Source: Sandaracinus sp964481145 (GTDB lineage Bacteria > Myxococcota_A > Polyangia > Polyangiales > Sandaracinaceae). Taken from it: 64,000 nucleotides of DNA. Positions 15,136 to 24,410 of the stretch are shown here, piece by piece. Below the pieces are notes generated by a model. That model did not search any database, had not been told where the DNA came from, and saw nothing but the letters and a program-made list of their open reading frames with translations. Every line of letters starts with the position of its first letter. Positions within the stretch are counted from its first letter, which is position 1. The stretch spans positions 48,814 to 112,813 of the forward strand of contig CAYZTA010000011.1 of the NCBI GenBank assembly GCA_964481145.1, written 5' to 3'. The translations under genes were made by a program, and so were the position numbers.

Positions 15136-16984
15136 GCGAGATCACTCCACCGAACGGCGCGGCGATCGACTCCCCCGTCCCGAGCATGATCTCGATCGTG
15201 CGCGCCGGTGTGAGCGCCGGATCGATCGAGATCATTTTCGCCGCGAGATTCGCTGCGTTCGGAGACGCCATCGAAGTTCCCGAGAGCGGCACCCGCTCTC
15301 CGTTCGGAAGCACGCTGTCCACTTCGACGCCGAAATCGAAGAGCCTCACACGTTCCGGATTCGAGTTGGTGAACGTCGCCCAGTTCCCGAAACGATCGAC
15401 GGCGCCGACGACGAGCACGTTCGGCAGATCGATCGACGCAGGCACATCGCCATATTCGATCACGTCGCGATTCGAGTTGCCCGCAGCGACGACGAAAAGC
15501 GTGTTGGGGCACTGCTCGAAGACGTATTGCCAGTTCGCACGGCGACGGGCTTGAATCTCGGCCGCGCGCCGTCTGACCTGCTGATCATTGGAGTAAATAC
15601 TCGACTCGTGACCGAGCTCCGCTTCGACATAATCTTGCGAGAAGCCGAGGCTCGCATTGACGACGCGCACGTTGTGGGCGCGAATGAAATTGGCGATGGC
15701 CTCGACGTTCGCGCGCTCTGCCGCGAGCTCCGCATCAGTCGGTCCGCGATGACGGTACACACGCGTCTCGCCTGCCCAAGCGCTTCGAAAAACAGCCACC
15801 TGCGCTTGCGGAAGGCCAGCGAGAAGAATGCCCGCAACGTGCGTTCCATGGGCCCATTCGCCCACCGCATCGAGATTGCTCTCGAGCACTTCGAGGCTCG
15901 ACGCGTCGGTCGCGCTGCGCATCAGCGCCAGCACTCGTTGAGCCGCCTCGGTCGAAGCCATTCCTGCACGCAGATCCATGACTCCGCGCAAGAAAGGTCC
16001 GTACTGCGCGAGGACTTCGGCGCCGGGCTCGTACGTGAGACCCGTTTGCGCCGAATCCGGATCGGAGATCACGCCGTGCACATCGTCGACGATTCCGTTC
16101 CCATCATCGTCTTGGCCATTGGGCTGCTCGTTTGCGTTGGTGAAGAGCTGCCGCTCGAAAAGATGGCCCGCCGTGCCCGTATCCCACACGGCGACGAGCA
16201 CCGGCTGAGCGTCGCGGGCGCGGGTGAGATCGACCGTCGAGAAGCGATATTCACGATCGGCAGGACGCGCATCGTGTTCGGCGCGAACGGTGGCGATGGC
16301 CTCGAGATACACCGGACGCCCTTCGACGACATCCGCAAGCACATTCGAGACGAAGAGGTGATGCGACGCTGTTTCGAGCGTGAGCAATTGAGCGTGCGTC
16401 TGCTCGAGCGCAGCATCGATTTGTCCGCGCTCTTGATAAAGCTGAAAGGCGACCGTCGATGCCCCGAAGCGAGCCCGCGGAAGCTCGCGCATCACGGCTT
16501 CGATCGCGGTGCGCTGCGCGGCGGCGTCTTCACCAGCCGATCGCCGCGCGATCACGGAGAGCAGCGTCGTTCCCGCAAACGCCATATTGCGATTGCGTGC
16601 CCGGGCCCGCACCAAACGAACCGTCCCCGCTGCGCCTTCGAGATCACCCGCTGCGATGTCGGCGATCGCGAGATGGAAGAGCTGTTCGCAGACACGATCA
16701 CCGAGCGGAGGCGCGCTCTCCGGATTGGCCCGCCAAGCTCCGAACGCATCGATCGCGAGCTGAGGGTCTGCCGTGCGAATCCGCGAGACCGCATCACGAC
16801 GTACGCGATCGATGAGCTCCTCTGTCGTTGCCGTCTCCCAAGGGGAATCCGGGAGAGTTCGCTCACGTGAGGTGGGCTCGTTGGCGGCCGTCGTTTCCAC
16901 CACCGCCGGGGTCGCGCTCTCAGGCTGGGAGCCGCCACAACCAAGGAGACCGAGAATTAGGGAAATGATGATGAGTCTGCGCAT
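15083..16984 (-). CDS. Lipoprotein subtilase (S8 family serine protease)
   Basis: A 633-residue lipid-anchored protease. The start at 16984 gives a signal MRRLIIISLILGLLGCGG with Cys16 as the lipidated residue. Residues about 40-230 form a helical region not seen in simple subtilisins. The S8 domain carries all parts of the active site: Asp in VAVWDTGTAG (about 266), His in WAHGTHVAGIL (about 380), oxyanion Asn in VVAAGNSNRD (about 503) and Ser in SGTSMASPNAANLAAKM (about 571). The gap between Asp and His holds an insert with NEQPNGQDDDGNGIVDDVHG, a calcium-loop-like segment also found in other large subtilases. It is divergent from a PPC-repeat protein gene. The target is unknown. Confidence 0.9.
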   Translation of the reverse strand: MRRLIIISLILGLLGCGGSQPESATPAVVETTAANEPTSRERTLPDSPWETATTEELIDRVRRDAVSRIRTADPQLAIDAFGAWRANPESAPPLGDRVCEQLFHLAIADIAAGDLEGAAGTVRLVRARARNRNMAFAGTTLLSVIARRSAGEDAAAQRTAIEAVMRELPRARFGASTVAFQLYQERGQIDAALEQTHAQLLTLETASHHLFVSNVLADVVEGRPVYLEAIATVRAEHDARPADREYRFSTVDLTRARDAQPVLVAVWDTGTAGHLFERQLFTNANEQPNGQDDDGNGIVDDVHGVISDPDSAQTGLTYEPGAEVLAQYGPFLRGVMDLRAGMASTEAAQRVLALMRSATDASSLEVLESNLDAVGEWAHGTHVAGILLAGLPQAQVAVFRSAWAGETRVYRHRGPTDAELAAERANVEAIANFIRAHNVRVVNASLGFSQDYVEAELGHESSIYSNDQQVRRRAAEIQARRRANWQYVFEQCPNTLFVVAAGNSNRDVIEYGDVPASIDLPNVLVVGAVDRFGNWATFTNSNPERVRLFDFGVEVDSVLPNGERVPLSGTSMASPNAANLAAKMISIDPALTPARTIEIMLGTGESIAAPFGGVISHEQRALDRVRRERRRTR

Positions 16985-17159
16985 AGGGGCGCATTCCAGC
17001 ACGGCTTTGGTGTTCGTGCGAGCCTGGGTCAATCCATCTGTAGCGGTCGACATGCGTTGCGAGGCATAATCGATTCTGGTCGAGCGTAAATGAATCAGGA
17101 TGCGCGGAGCGCGTCTCGGGAAGAGCGGGAGCACCATGATCGGAGGCGGAGCAGGAAAA

Positions 17160-18578
17160 ATGACAAAGGTCAGTCGAAATGCGTTCGCAAGTCTCACCGT
17201 GGCGCTCACTCTCGGACTCGCGGGGAGCTCGGCCGCGCAGTACCTCGCGCCCAACGCGCCACCCAATTTCGGTGTGCTCCAGGTGCGCGATCGATTTGCC
17301 CCAGACCCGATGGTGGCCGATGGGAACGGCGGGGGGCGTGTCTCGCTTCAGTCCGTGCATCCGAGCTGTCGAGGGTACGCCTCCGAAGCCCCGAGCCATG
17401 TGGTGATGGCGCCCGCAGGCATTCGCTTTCTCGCAATCATGGTGCAGGCGGAATACGACTCGACACTTCTCGTACAAACCCCCGACGGACAGATTCACTG
17501 CAATGACGATACGGACGGCAGACAGCCTCGGGTCGAACTCAGTGCGGGCCCCGGGCCGATTCGTATCTGGGTAGGTTCGTACTCTTCGAGCAGCGGTGGG
17601 CCATATCGTTTGGGGCTCTCGAACTCACCCGCCATTCGAAGTGCACAGCTCGGAATGCCCGGCTCGGGTGTGGTCGCCCTGCCCCCCACGCCTCCACCGG
17701 GAGCCGGCTCGCTCTTCGGAGACACTCAATTGAGGGCTGGATTTCTGCCGGATCCTACACTCATGACGGGCTCTTCTGGTGGCCAACTCAGCGCCAACAC
17801 GATGGACTCGAGCTGTCGAGGATGGATCTCCCCTCAGCCCTCGCATGTCGTCGTGGCGCGGTCGGCATTTCAATATCTCCGGTTCATCATTTCGGCTTCA
17901 CACGACACCACGCTCGTCGTGCAATACCCCGATGGGCGTGTTGCCTGTAATGATGATGGAGGTGGAGCTCTCAACCCGCTCATCGAAGGACCGACTGGAC
18001 CCGGGCCGATTCGCGTGTGGGTAGGAAGTTACTCGAGCGGAAGTCGGGGCCCTTATATGCTGGGCATCACTGAGAATCCGAGCTTGACCTATGGGATGTT
18101 GGGCAATGGAGGCGTGGGTTCGGTGGTCGTACAACCGCCACCTCAGCTTCCTCCGCAGCCGCCGATTCCGCCGCCGAGTGATGTCGCGCGAGTCGATCTC
18201 TTGCCGCGCATTCCGGTGACGCTCTTCGGGCCAGGGATGACCACCGCGACGTTGGGCATCTGGAGTCCGCGCGGCGGGCCGCGGATCGAGCTTCGAGTCA
18301 CCCCGGTTGGCAATTCACTTCAGGTTTCGGCCAGCGTCGGTTCGAACCAAATCTCTCTGGTGACTGTGCCTGCAGAACTTGCGCGAGACGCTCTGGTCAC
18401 CGTGACCCAAAGGCCCGACCACTCGCTGCTGGTGCGCGCAGAGAGAGCACCGGGAGCCGCTGATCCTGGCGCACAGATGCTCCTGCTCGTACGTTGGAAT
18501 GGTCGAACGACGGCGCCAGACGTGGTCGAGCAATGGCTCGGCACGTTCCGCGATCGAGCACCTCGTTGGGGTCGCTGA
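17160..18578 (+). CDS. Secreted protein with two PPC-like repeats
   Basis: Signal peptide ending AGSSAAQ, with ATG 17160 behind GGAGCAGG. Two homologous units of about 115 residues follow. Unit 1 has PSCRGYASEAPSHVV, YDSTLLVQTPDGQIHCNDD and PIRIWVGSYSS. Unit 2 has SSCRGWISPQPSHVV, HDTTLVVQYPDGRVACNDD and PIRVWVGSYSS. These are hallmarks of the bacterial pre-peptidase C-terminal (PPC) fold. A Pro-rich linker at about 340-360 leads to a different C-terminal domain of about 130 residues. PPC domains usually sit at the end of secreted peptidases; here they stand alone, transcribed divergently from a subtilase gene. A role in binding substrate or protease is inference. Confidence 0.75.
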   Translation: MTKVSRNAFASLTVALTLGLAGSSAAQYLAPNAPPNFGVLQVRDRFAPDPMVADGNGGGRVSLQSVHPSCRGYASEAPSHVVMAPAGIRFLAIMVQAEYDSTLLVQTPDGQIHCNDDTDGRQPRVELSAGPGPIRIWVGSYSSSSGGPYRLGLSNSPAIRSAQLGMPGSGVVALPPTPPPGAGSLFGDTQLRAGFLPDPTLMTGSSGGQLSANTMDSSCRGWISPQPSHVVVARSAFQYLRFIISASHDTTLVVQYPDGRVACNDDGGGALNPLIEGPTGPGPIRVWVGSYSSGSRGPYMLGITENPSLTYGMLGNGGVGSVVVQPPPQLPPQPPIPPPSDVARVDLLPRIPVTLFGPGMTTATLGIWSPRGGPRIELRVTPVGNSLQVSASVGSNQISLVTVPAELARDALVTVTQRPDHSLLVRAERAPGAADPGAQMLLLVRWNGRTTAPDVVEQWLGTFRDRAPRWGR

Positions 18579-18632
18579 GGGCCCGCACTCAGCAAGGTGC
18601 CAATCGTCCTGTGAGGGACGAAGCTCTCTCTC

Positions 18633-19721
18633 ATGGACGAAACATCGCGGATCGCTGAGACCGAGGAGTCGCGTTTCGGCAGCACGCTCTTTCACGTCGC
18701 GCTCGCCGCTGGCGTCGTGCCCATCGTGGGTCTGCTCTGGGTCTTACCACTTTCGATCTGGGCCTCGCGGACCGTGTGTACGAAGTCTGGACACCGGTGG
18801 GCGGGGCGACTCGCGATGCTCGTCGCGCTCGACACCATGGTTGCGCTCGTCGTCTTCTCGATGATGATGGGTCTCTTGCCGACTCCGACGGAGACGGTGG
18901 CCCCAGTCGAGTCTTCGTTCGATCCCTGCGCGAGCAATTCTGCGCCGACGTATCACGGCACACTGATTTCGTATGGCGTCTTTCTCTTTGGGATCTTCCT
19001 GCTCGCGCTGGTCGCACGACAACGTGGAGTCCGAGGCGGCTTTCGCGCGTGGCTGCCCGTCGCGACGGTTCCGGCGCTCGGGGCCTTGGCCGGGAGCATC
19101 GTCGCGGCATTCGCGTGTGAGCTCGACATTCGCGGTCTCGTGATGGAGCTTGGGCTCATTGGATCGGAGGTCGTGCTCGTTGCGTTGGGTGGCGTCGGCC
19201 TTTTTCTCTTTGCGCGCAAAGCACCTGCGATCACGTGGGAAGGCGAGACGCGGCTGGCTCCGATGCATACGGTGTTGCTCGGAACGTTTTATATCGCGAC
19301 GTGGCTCCCACGCGTCCTCGCGCTCGCGCTCCCTTTGATGCGGTGGGCGCAAGAGCATGGATGGGGTGGAGGTTCGGAAGCGCTTGGAGCCGTGCTCGGT
19401 GCGGATCGCGCACCGCTCGCGTTGGCGCTGACTTTCATTGCGGCAGCGGTGCTCGCGCCGCTCGGTGAGGAGATTCTCTTTCGCGGGATCCTGCTTCCAC
19501 AACTCGCACAAATGATGAAGCCGTGGGTCGCGATTGCGGTCTCCGCGCTGCTCTTTGGGGCGCTCCATGAAGCGCACGGCGTCGCGCGGATCGGACCGAT
19601 GGCGATCGGCATGATCCTCGGTTGGGCGAGACTCCGTTCAGGCACGCTCTGGACTTCGATCGCGATTCACATGATCGTCAACACCACCGCGCTGAGCCTC
19701 GCGTGGTTCGCCGGTGGGTGA
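18633..19721 (+). CDS. CPBP-family intramembrane metalloprotease (CAAX protease/Abi)
   Basis: A 362-residue multi-spanning membrane protein with about eight hydrophobic segments. The catalytic core is in the C-terminal third: LGEEILFRGILLPQL (the EExxxR motif, near residue 279), LLFGALHEAHG (second motif with His) and IAIHMIVNTTALS (third motif with His and Asn). These are the three signatures of the Rce1-like glutamate intramembrane proteases. The N-terminal 200 residues are an extra membrane domain. The gene lies between two secreted-protein genes on the same strand. The substrate is unknown, and prenylated proteins are not expected in bacteria. Confidence 0.88.
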   Translation: MDETSRIAETEESRFGSTLFHVALAAGVVPIVGLLWVLPLSIWASRTVCTKSGHRWAGRLAMLVALDTMVALVVFSMMMGLLPTPTETVAPVESSFDPCASNSAPTYHGTLISYGVFLFGIFLLALVARQRGVRGGFRAWLPVATVPALGALAGSIVAAFACELDIRGLVMELGLIGSEVVLVALGGVGLFLFARKAPAITWEGETRLAPMHTVLLGTFYIATWLPRVLALALPLMRWAQEHGWGGGSEALGAVLGADRAPLALALTFIAAAVLAPLGEEILFRGILLPQLAQMMKPWVAIAVSALLFGALHEAHGVARIGPMAIGMILGWARLRSGTLWTSIAIHMIVNTTALSLAWFAGG

Positions 19722-19787
19722 TCGCTGGGGGCAAGATCACGAGCTTCTCACGGAACTTATCGACAGCCTTGATGTCAGGGAGTCGTC

Positions 19788-22700
19788 ATGCGGTTTTCGC
19801 TGTGCTCGTTCATCGGGTTCGCGCTGCTCTTCGCTTTGCCAGCTTCGGCGCAGCAGCCATTCACGGGTTACGAAATCGCGCTCTCGGGCGTCCATCAAGC
19901 CATTGCCGGTCAACCTACGCGGATACGCGGTACGGCGTATCGCGTGCGCGGACTGGCGGAGCTCTCGCGCTTTCCTCGAGCCCAGATCACAGCACGCTTG
20001 TCGCGAGGAGAAGACCGCCCGGCCGAGCCGTGGGTCGGTGTGAGTGCCGATTCGAATGGTCACTTCGAAATCGCCGTGCCGATTCCGCGAAACGATGTGG
20101 AACGCGCCGCGCTCGAGGTTCGCGTCTCCGAAGGAGAACAAAGCCGTTCGTTTCAGTTTCCACTCCATGTGCAAAGTGCGCTCGACGTTCTTTTGCGCAC
20201 CGATCGAGTGCTCTACGAGCGAGGCGAGACGATTCACGTCTGGGCGCTCGTACGAGAGCGCGGATCGTTTCGTCCGCTCGCAGGTGAAGTTGCAGAGGTC
20301 GAGCTCGAAGGGCCCGCGATTGGGCTCGTGCGCCGAAATATCACGACGGGCGAAGACGGAGTCGTGAGCGTGGATGTGCCCATTGGGCCATCGGCGCAGG
20401 AAGGAACCGTCTCCGTACGCATGAATCTTCGCGGCGATTCATTCCGCACCGAAGCGCGCGTGGGCAGTCGAAATTACGCGCGAATGCTCGCTGATATCCG
20501 TGCTCTCCCCGGGCTCGCCGCACCGCACGCGCCCATCACGATCGAAGTCAAGGTGACCACGCCGAGCGGCGCGCCCATCTCGAACGCCGAGGTGCATCTG
20601 CACATCGACGATCAAGTCACAGCCAGCGGAACCACGAGCCAAGATGGAGTCGCGCGCATCGAAGCGCATGCGCCGGCATACCACACACACGACACGGGTT
20701 GGGTCGTGCTCTCCGCCGACGTTCGACATCCGGCTCATGGAAGCGCCACAGCGCACGGTCTGCTGCAACTTGAAGTGCCGCTGACGCTTCACATCGAGGC
20801 CGTGGCGCGCTTGGGCTCTCTCGTCGCGGAAGTCGATGATGTCCTCTATGTGCTCTTGTCGGATACGAGAGGAGATCCACCGCAGAGCGCGACCGAAGTG
20901 GAAGTCACCGGCGCTGCCGTGCGAAATGGTCGCGCGCTCGTCATGACCGACGCACACGGAATCGCCGAAGTGCCGGTCCGCCTTCCGCAGGGCGCATGGA
21001 GCTCGGGCCCGATGAGTACCGTGCACGTGCGTGTGCATGGGCCGCTCGAGCAGACCGCGCGACTTTCCATCGATGTCAGCCCCGACGCGGAAGTTGCACC
21101 TCACGTACGTCAACCGGTCGTCACCCCTGGAGCGCGCTTCGATGTGGAGATAGTTCGCGGTCCCTCGGCTCGGAACGAACCGATCGTCGTTGAATTGCTC
21201 GATGAGCTTCGAGTGCTCGCCACGCGTCATGTGGGCCCCAATGAACCACGCACGAGCTTCGATGCGCCCACGGATCACCTTGGACTTCTCGCCGTGCGTG
21301 CACGCGCCGTTCACGAAGACGAAGTGTGGGAAGGAGGCGGCGCCATCGATTGTGTGCTCGTGCGCCCTGCCCGCCCGACGTTTGCTTCACTTCGCACCGA
21401 GCGCACGCAACACATCGTTGGCGAGACGGCGCGCGTATCGCTGCAAACAACGCCGGCAGACCGCGGGTTTGCAGCGCTCTTGGTGCGCGATATCGCAGCT
21501 CATGATGGAGAAGAGTCGTTCCGATATCACTTCCTCCAAGGCGCTTTCGATGAGTCGATTCTCGCGGCAACTCCCGAAGCCGAGCGCTTGGTGCGGACGG
21601 CATTCGCAGCGAGAGCGTTCTCCGAGCCGGAGCCCCTTCGCGCGAGCCCGCTCTTGGATGCCTTGGGCTTACCGGCCGACGCCATCAGCTTGGACGGCGA
21701 GTCCGCTGGACGCGGTGTATTGCGAGATCCATTTCCGCTCGCGCGTGAGCTCGAACGACGCGGCGTCGCGGTGTGGATGCTTCAAGCAGAAGAAGCACTC
21801 GCGAATGCAATCGCAAGCGATGCGCTCACGGACATCACGACCGGGAATGGTCCTTCGAGACGGTTTCGTTCGGAGATCCTCGAAGCGGACACGACGCTCG
21901 GCGAGGGGCCGATCGACATCGCCTACATTGAAGCCGTCGATCCGAGCTTTCGATACGAAACGGTGGCGCGCCGTGTGGCCCGAGCGCAGCTCGTCAAAGT
22001 GCTCTCGGCGCTGGCGCGTTATCTCGATCCCGGCGACGACGCGAGCATCGCAGCCCGAATGGCCGCGCGCGAAAGCCCTGAGCGTTGGCTCCCGCGCATG
22101 ATCGAGCGCGGGTTGATCGCCGAAGAAGATCTCCGCGATCCGTGGGGCGGACGCTTCACGTTGCGCCGCACGGCGAGTCCCATCTTCGTGCTTTCGGTCC
22201 ATGCAACGAACATCGAGCTCGTTTCACCCGGGCCGGATGGTCGCATCGGAACCGTCGACGATATTCGCGATCCTTTCGCGCGCGTCGTCCCTGCTGGAAC
22301 TCCTTATGCCGTCGCCTCTGGGGAAGACGAGCTGATGCGTCAGCTCGCCTTGCTATCGCCTGCATCGCGAACGATCGCAGCGATCAGCGAAGCGTACACG
22401 CGGATCACGGCGGAAATGACGGAGGACGAGATCGGCGATGCCGTGCATGCCGATGCGAGCGAAGGCGCGTTGGGTTTCGGCGGCATGGGTGTGATTGGAT
22501 CAGGGAGAGGCGGAGGTGGATCAGGCTACGGCAGCGGCGCGCTCATAGGCGTGGAACGCATGGGACGCGCGAGTCCCGCAGTCAGAACCGGCGGAGCACT
22601 CTTTGGCCTTGCTCGCGTCATGCGCGAACGCTTTCCAGCCACGCTCGTGTTTCGACCCTCGATCGCGCTCGATCCGTCGGGCGTCACCGAGCTTACAATT

Positions 22701-24410
22701 CCGCTCGCAGATGCAGTCACGAGCTATCTCGTCGAAGTGATCGTCTGGCGGCCCGATGGATGGGCTTGGTCTGCCGAAACTCGCATCTCGGCCGTTCGCG
22801 AAATCGTCGTCGATGCGCCTGTCCCCGAAGTCGCGCGGATGGGAGACGAGATCATGTTGCCCGTTCGTGTCAGCAATCGAGCAAGCGCGGATCGAGAGCT
22901 CGTCGTTCACATGCTCGGCGCGCCCGAGCTCGGAATTCCTGCAGACGATCCTCGCACGATGCCAGTCCAAGCCCAGAGCGGCGCGGTCACGTTCTTCACG
23001 GTTCGGCCTTCACGCGTGGGCCGCGGACAACTTCGAGTGGCGGTCTCCGATACCCATGGCCATGCCCAAGATGCCATCACGCTTCCCATCGTCGTGAGCG
23101 AGAACTCGCGACGAGCACGCAGCCACACCGAAGCGCTCGTCATCGGCAGCGGCCCACTCGAGCTCGCGATCCCGGACGGGGCATCTCCCGAAGACGCCGA
23201 GATCGTCCTCATGAATGCCGATTCACTGTTCGATACCGTGGCCGTGGATGGGAGCACGACGCGCATGCTCGCCGTCCATTGGAGCGACCCTCGAATGACC
23301 GATGAGACAATTGCCGCGACCCTCCGCGACGTGACGCGTCAGCTCGAAGCCGATCCCGCCGTGGAAACACGCGCTCGAGCGCTGCTCGATCTGGCGTCCA
23401 TCATGCAGAACATCGAAGCGCGTGGAGAGCTCGTCCGCGACACACGCCTGCTCATTTCCGAGCTGCGCCAGAGCGTCGCGAACGACGCTGCTCTATCGAG
23501 CGACCCCGAGGTCTTCGCGTTCGCAGCAGCCACACTTGCGTTCACCCATGCGGGCGTCGACCCCCAAGCCATCGAGATGCTGCGGCGCATCGATCGGTCC
23601 ATCGTCTCTCTCGGAGATGACCAACTCTTCGTGGCCTCACCAAACAATCCCATGCGCGCAACGGCCCTCGTCGCAATGGCCGACGCCGCGCTCGGCGCCT
23701 CCGATCATGCGCACATCGCTCGCGCGCTCTCGCTGCTGCGCACCCTGGCGCGCTGGTCATCGCGAGGCGGTGTCCTTTCCTCCGACGTTCGCGGATATGC
23801 GTCCATGGCGCTTGCTCGGCTTCATGCTGGGTCCGCGGCGAGCGCTGCCTCGATCACGATCGATGGAACGACACATCGGGTTGATCTCACCCACGGCAGC
23901 GGTCGCCTCGAGCTCGGCCGTTTGGCTCCTGGCACGCACCGCGCCGAGGTTTCGATCTCAGGCGATGCACTCACGTTCGTGCGCCTCTCGGCTTCCTACC
24001 GATTGCCGTGGGAAGAACAGCGCGGTCCTTTCACCATCGCCACCCTCGGTCAACCCGAAGGTCTCGATCGTACGACCGAGTTTACGCTCATCCTCCGGAA
24101 CCGAACGGCCCGAACCATCGCCGCGCCCATCATCGAAGTCGATCTCCCGACAGGCGCCGAGATGAGTGAGAGCTCGCGTTCGCTCCTCGCCTCGTTGTCG
24201 GCGAGTCCACCCGATCTTCGAGGGAACGTGCTGACACTTCGGCTGCGCTCGATGCCGCCGGGTGTCGAACGTCGCCTTCGTCTGCCCCTGCGCCTGACGG
24301 TGGGTGGCTTGCTCCCCGGCCTCGGTGTCACGGCCTATGCCGCCGATCGGCCCGAGGCGGTCAGTGTCGTGCCTCCGCGCGCGCTGCGAATCGAAGGAGA
24401 CGCGCCATGA
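19788..24410 (+). CDS. Alpha-2-macroglobulin-like giant secreted protein A
   Basis: 1540 residues with a signal peptide ending LPASAQQ, exported to the periplasm or beyond. The N-terminal 500 residues are serial beta-sandwich (MG-like) domains. At about 780-825 lies a segment like the C-terminus of type II pseudopilin GspG: LRDPWGGRFTLRR then SPGPDGRIGTVDD. A Gly-rich linker follows at about 895-920. From about 950, VFRPSIALDPSGVTELTIPL and APVPEVARMGDEIMLPVRV match the conserved central macroglobulin (A2M) domain. A helical region follows in the place of the thioester domain, but no CGEQ thioester is present. The stop overlaps the start of a paralogue by 4 bp. Protease trapping is the family role and remains unproven here. 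Confidence 0.75.
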   Translation: MRFSLCSFIGFALLFALPASAQQPFTGYEIALSGVHQAIAGQPTRIRGTAYRVRGLAELSRFPRAQITARLSRGEDRPAEPWVGVSADSNGHFEIAVPIPRNDVERAALEVRVSEGEQSRSFQFPLHVQSALDVLLRTDRVLYERGETIHVWALVRERGSFRPLAGEVAEVELEGPAIGLVRRNITTGEDGVVSVDVPIGPSAQEGTVSVRMNLRGDSFRTEARVGSRNYARMLADIRALPGLAAPHAPITIEVKVTTPSGAPISNAEVHLHIDDQVTASGTTSQDGVARIEAHAPAYHTHDTGWVVLSADVRHPAHGSATAHGLLQLEVPLTLHIEAVARLGSLVAEVDDVLYVLLSDTRGDPPQSATEVEVTGAAVRNGRALVMTDAHGIAEVPVRLPQGAWSSGPMSTVHVRVHGPLEQTARLSIDVSPDAEVAPHVRQPVVTPGARFDVEIVRGPSARNEPIVVELLDELRVLATRHVGPNEPRTSFDAPTDHLGLLAVRARAVHEDEVWEGGGAIDCVLVRPARPTFASLRTERTQHIVGETARVSLQTTPADRGFAALLVRDIAAHDGEESFRYHFLQGAFDESILAATPEAERLVRTAFAARAFSEPEPLRASPLLDALGLPADAISLDGESAGRGVLRDPFPLARELERRGVAVWMLQAEEALANAIASDALTDITTGNGPSRRFRSEILEADTTLGEGPIDIAYIEAVDPSFRYETVARRVARAQLVKVLSALARYLDPGDDASIAARMAARESPERWLPRMIERGLIAEEDLRDPWGGRFTLRRTASPIFVLSVHATNIELVSPGPDGRIGTVDDIRDPFARVVPAGTPYAVASGEDELMRQLALLSPASRTIAAISEAYTRITAEMTEDEIGDAVHADASEGALGFGGMGVIGSGRGGGGSGYGSGALIGVERMGRASPAVRTGGALFGLARVMRERFPATLVFRPSIALDPSGVTELTIPLADAVTSYLVEVIVWRPDGWAWSAETRISAVREIVVDAPVPEVARMGDEIMLPVRVSNRASADRELVVHMLGAPELGIPADDPRTMPVQAQSGAVTFFTVRPSRVGRGQLRVAVSDTHGHAQDAITLPIVVSENSRRARSHTEALVIGSGPLELAIPDGASPEDAEIVLMNADSLFDTVAVDGSTTRMLAVHWSDPRMTDETIAATLRDVTRQLEADPAVETRARALLDLASIMQNIEARGELVRDTRLLISELRQSVANDAALSSDPEVFAFAAATLAFTHAGVDPQAIEMLRRIDRSIVSLGDDQLFVASPNNPMRATALVAMADAALGASDHAHIARALSLLRTLARWSSRGGVLSSDVRGYASMALARLHAGSAASAASITIDGTTHRVDLTHGSGRLELGRLAPGTHRAEVSISGDALTFVRLSASYRLPWEEQRGPFTIATLGQPEGLDRTTEFTLILRNRTARTIAAPIIEVDLPTGAEMSESSRSLLASLSASPPDLRGNVLTLRLRSMPPGVERRLRLPLRLTVGGLLPGLGVTAYAADRPEAVSVVPPRALRIEGDAP

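Noticed and set aside
15128..16870. A 580-codon open frame on the plus strand
   Set aside because: Exact antisense of the subtilase gene, which has all catalytic residues on the other strand.
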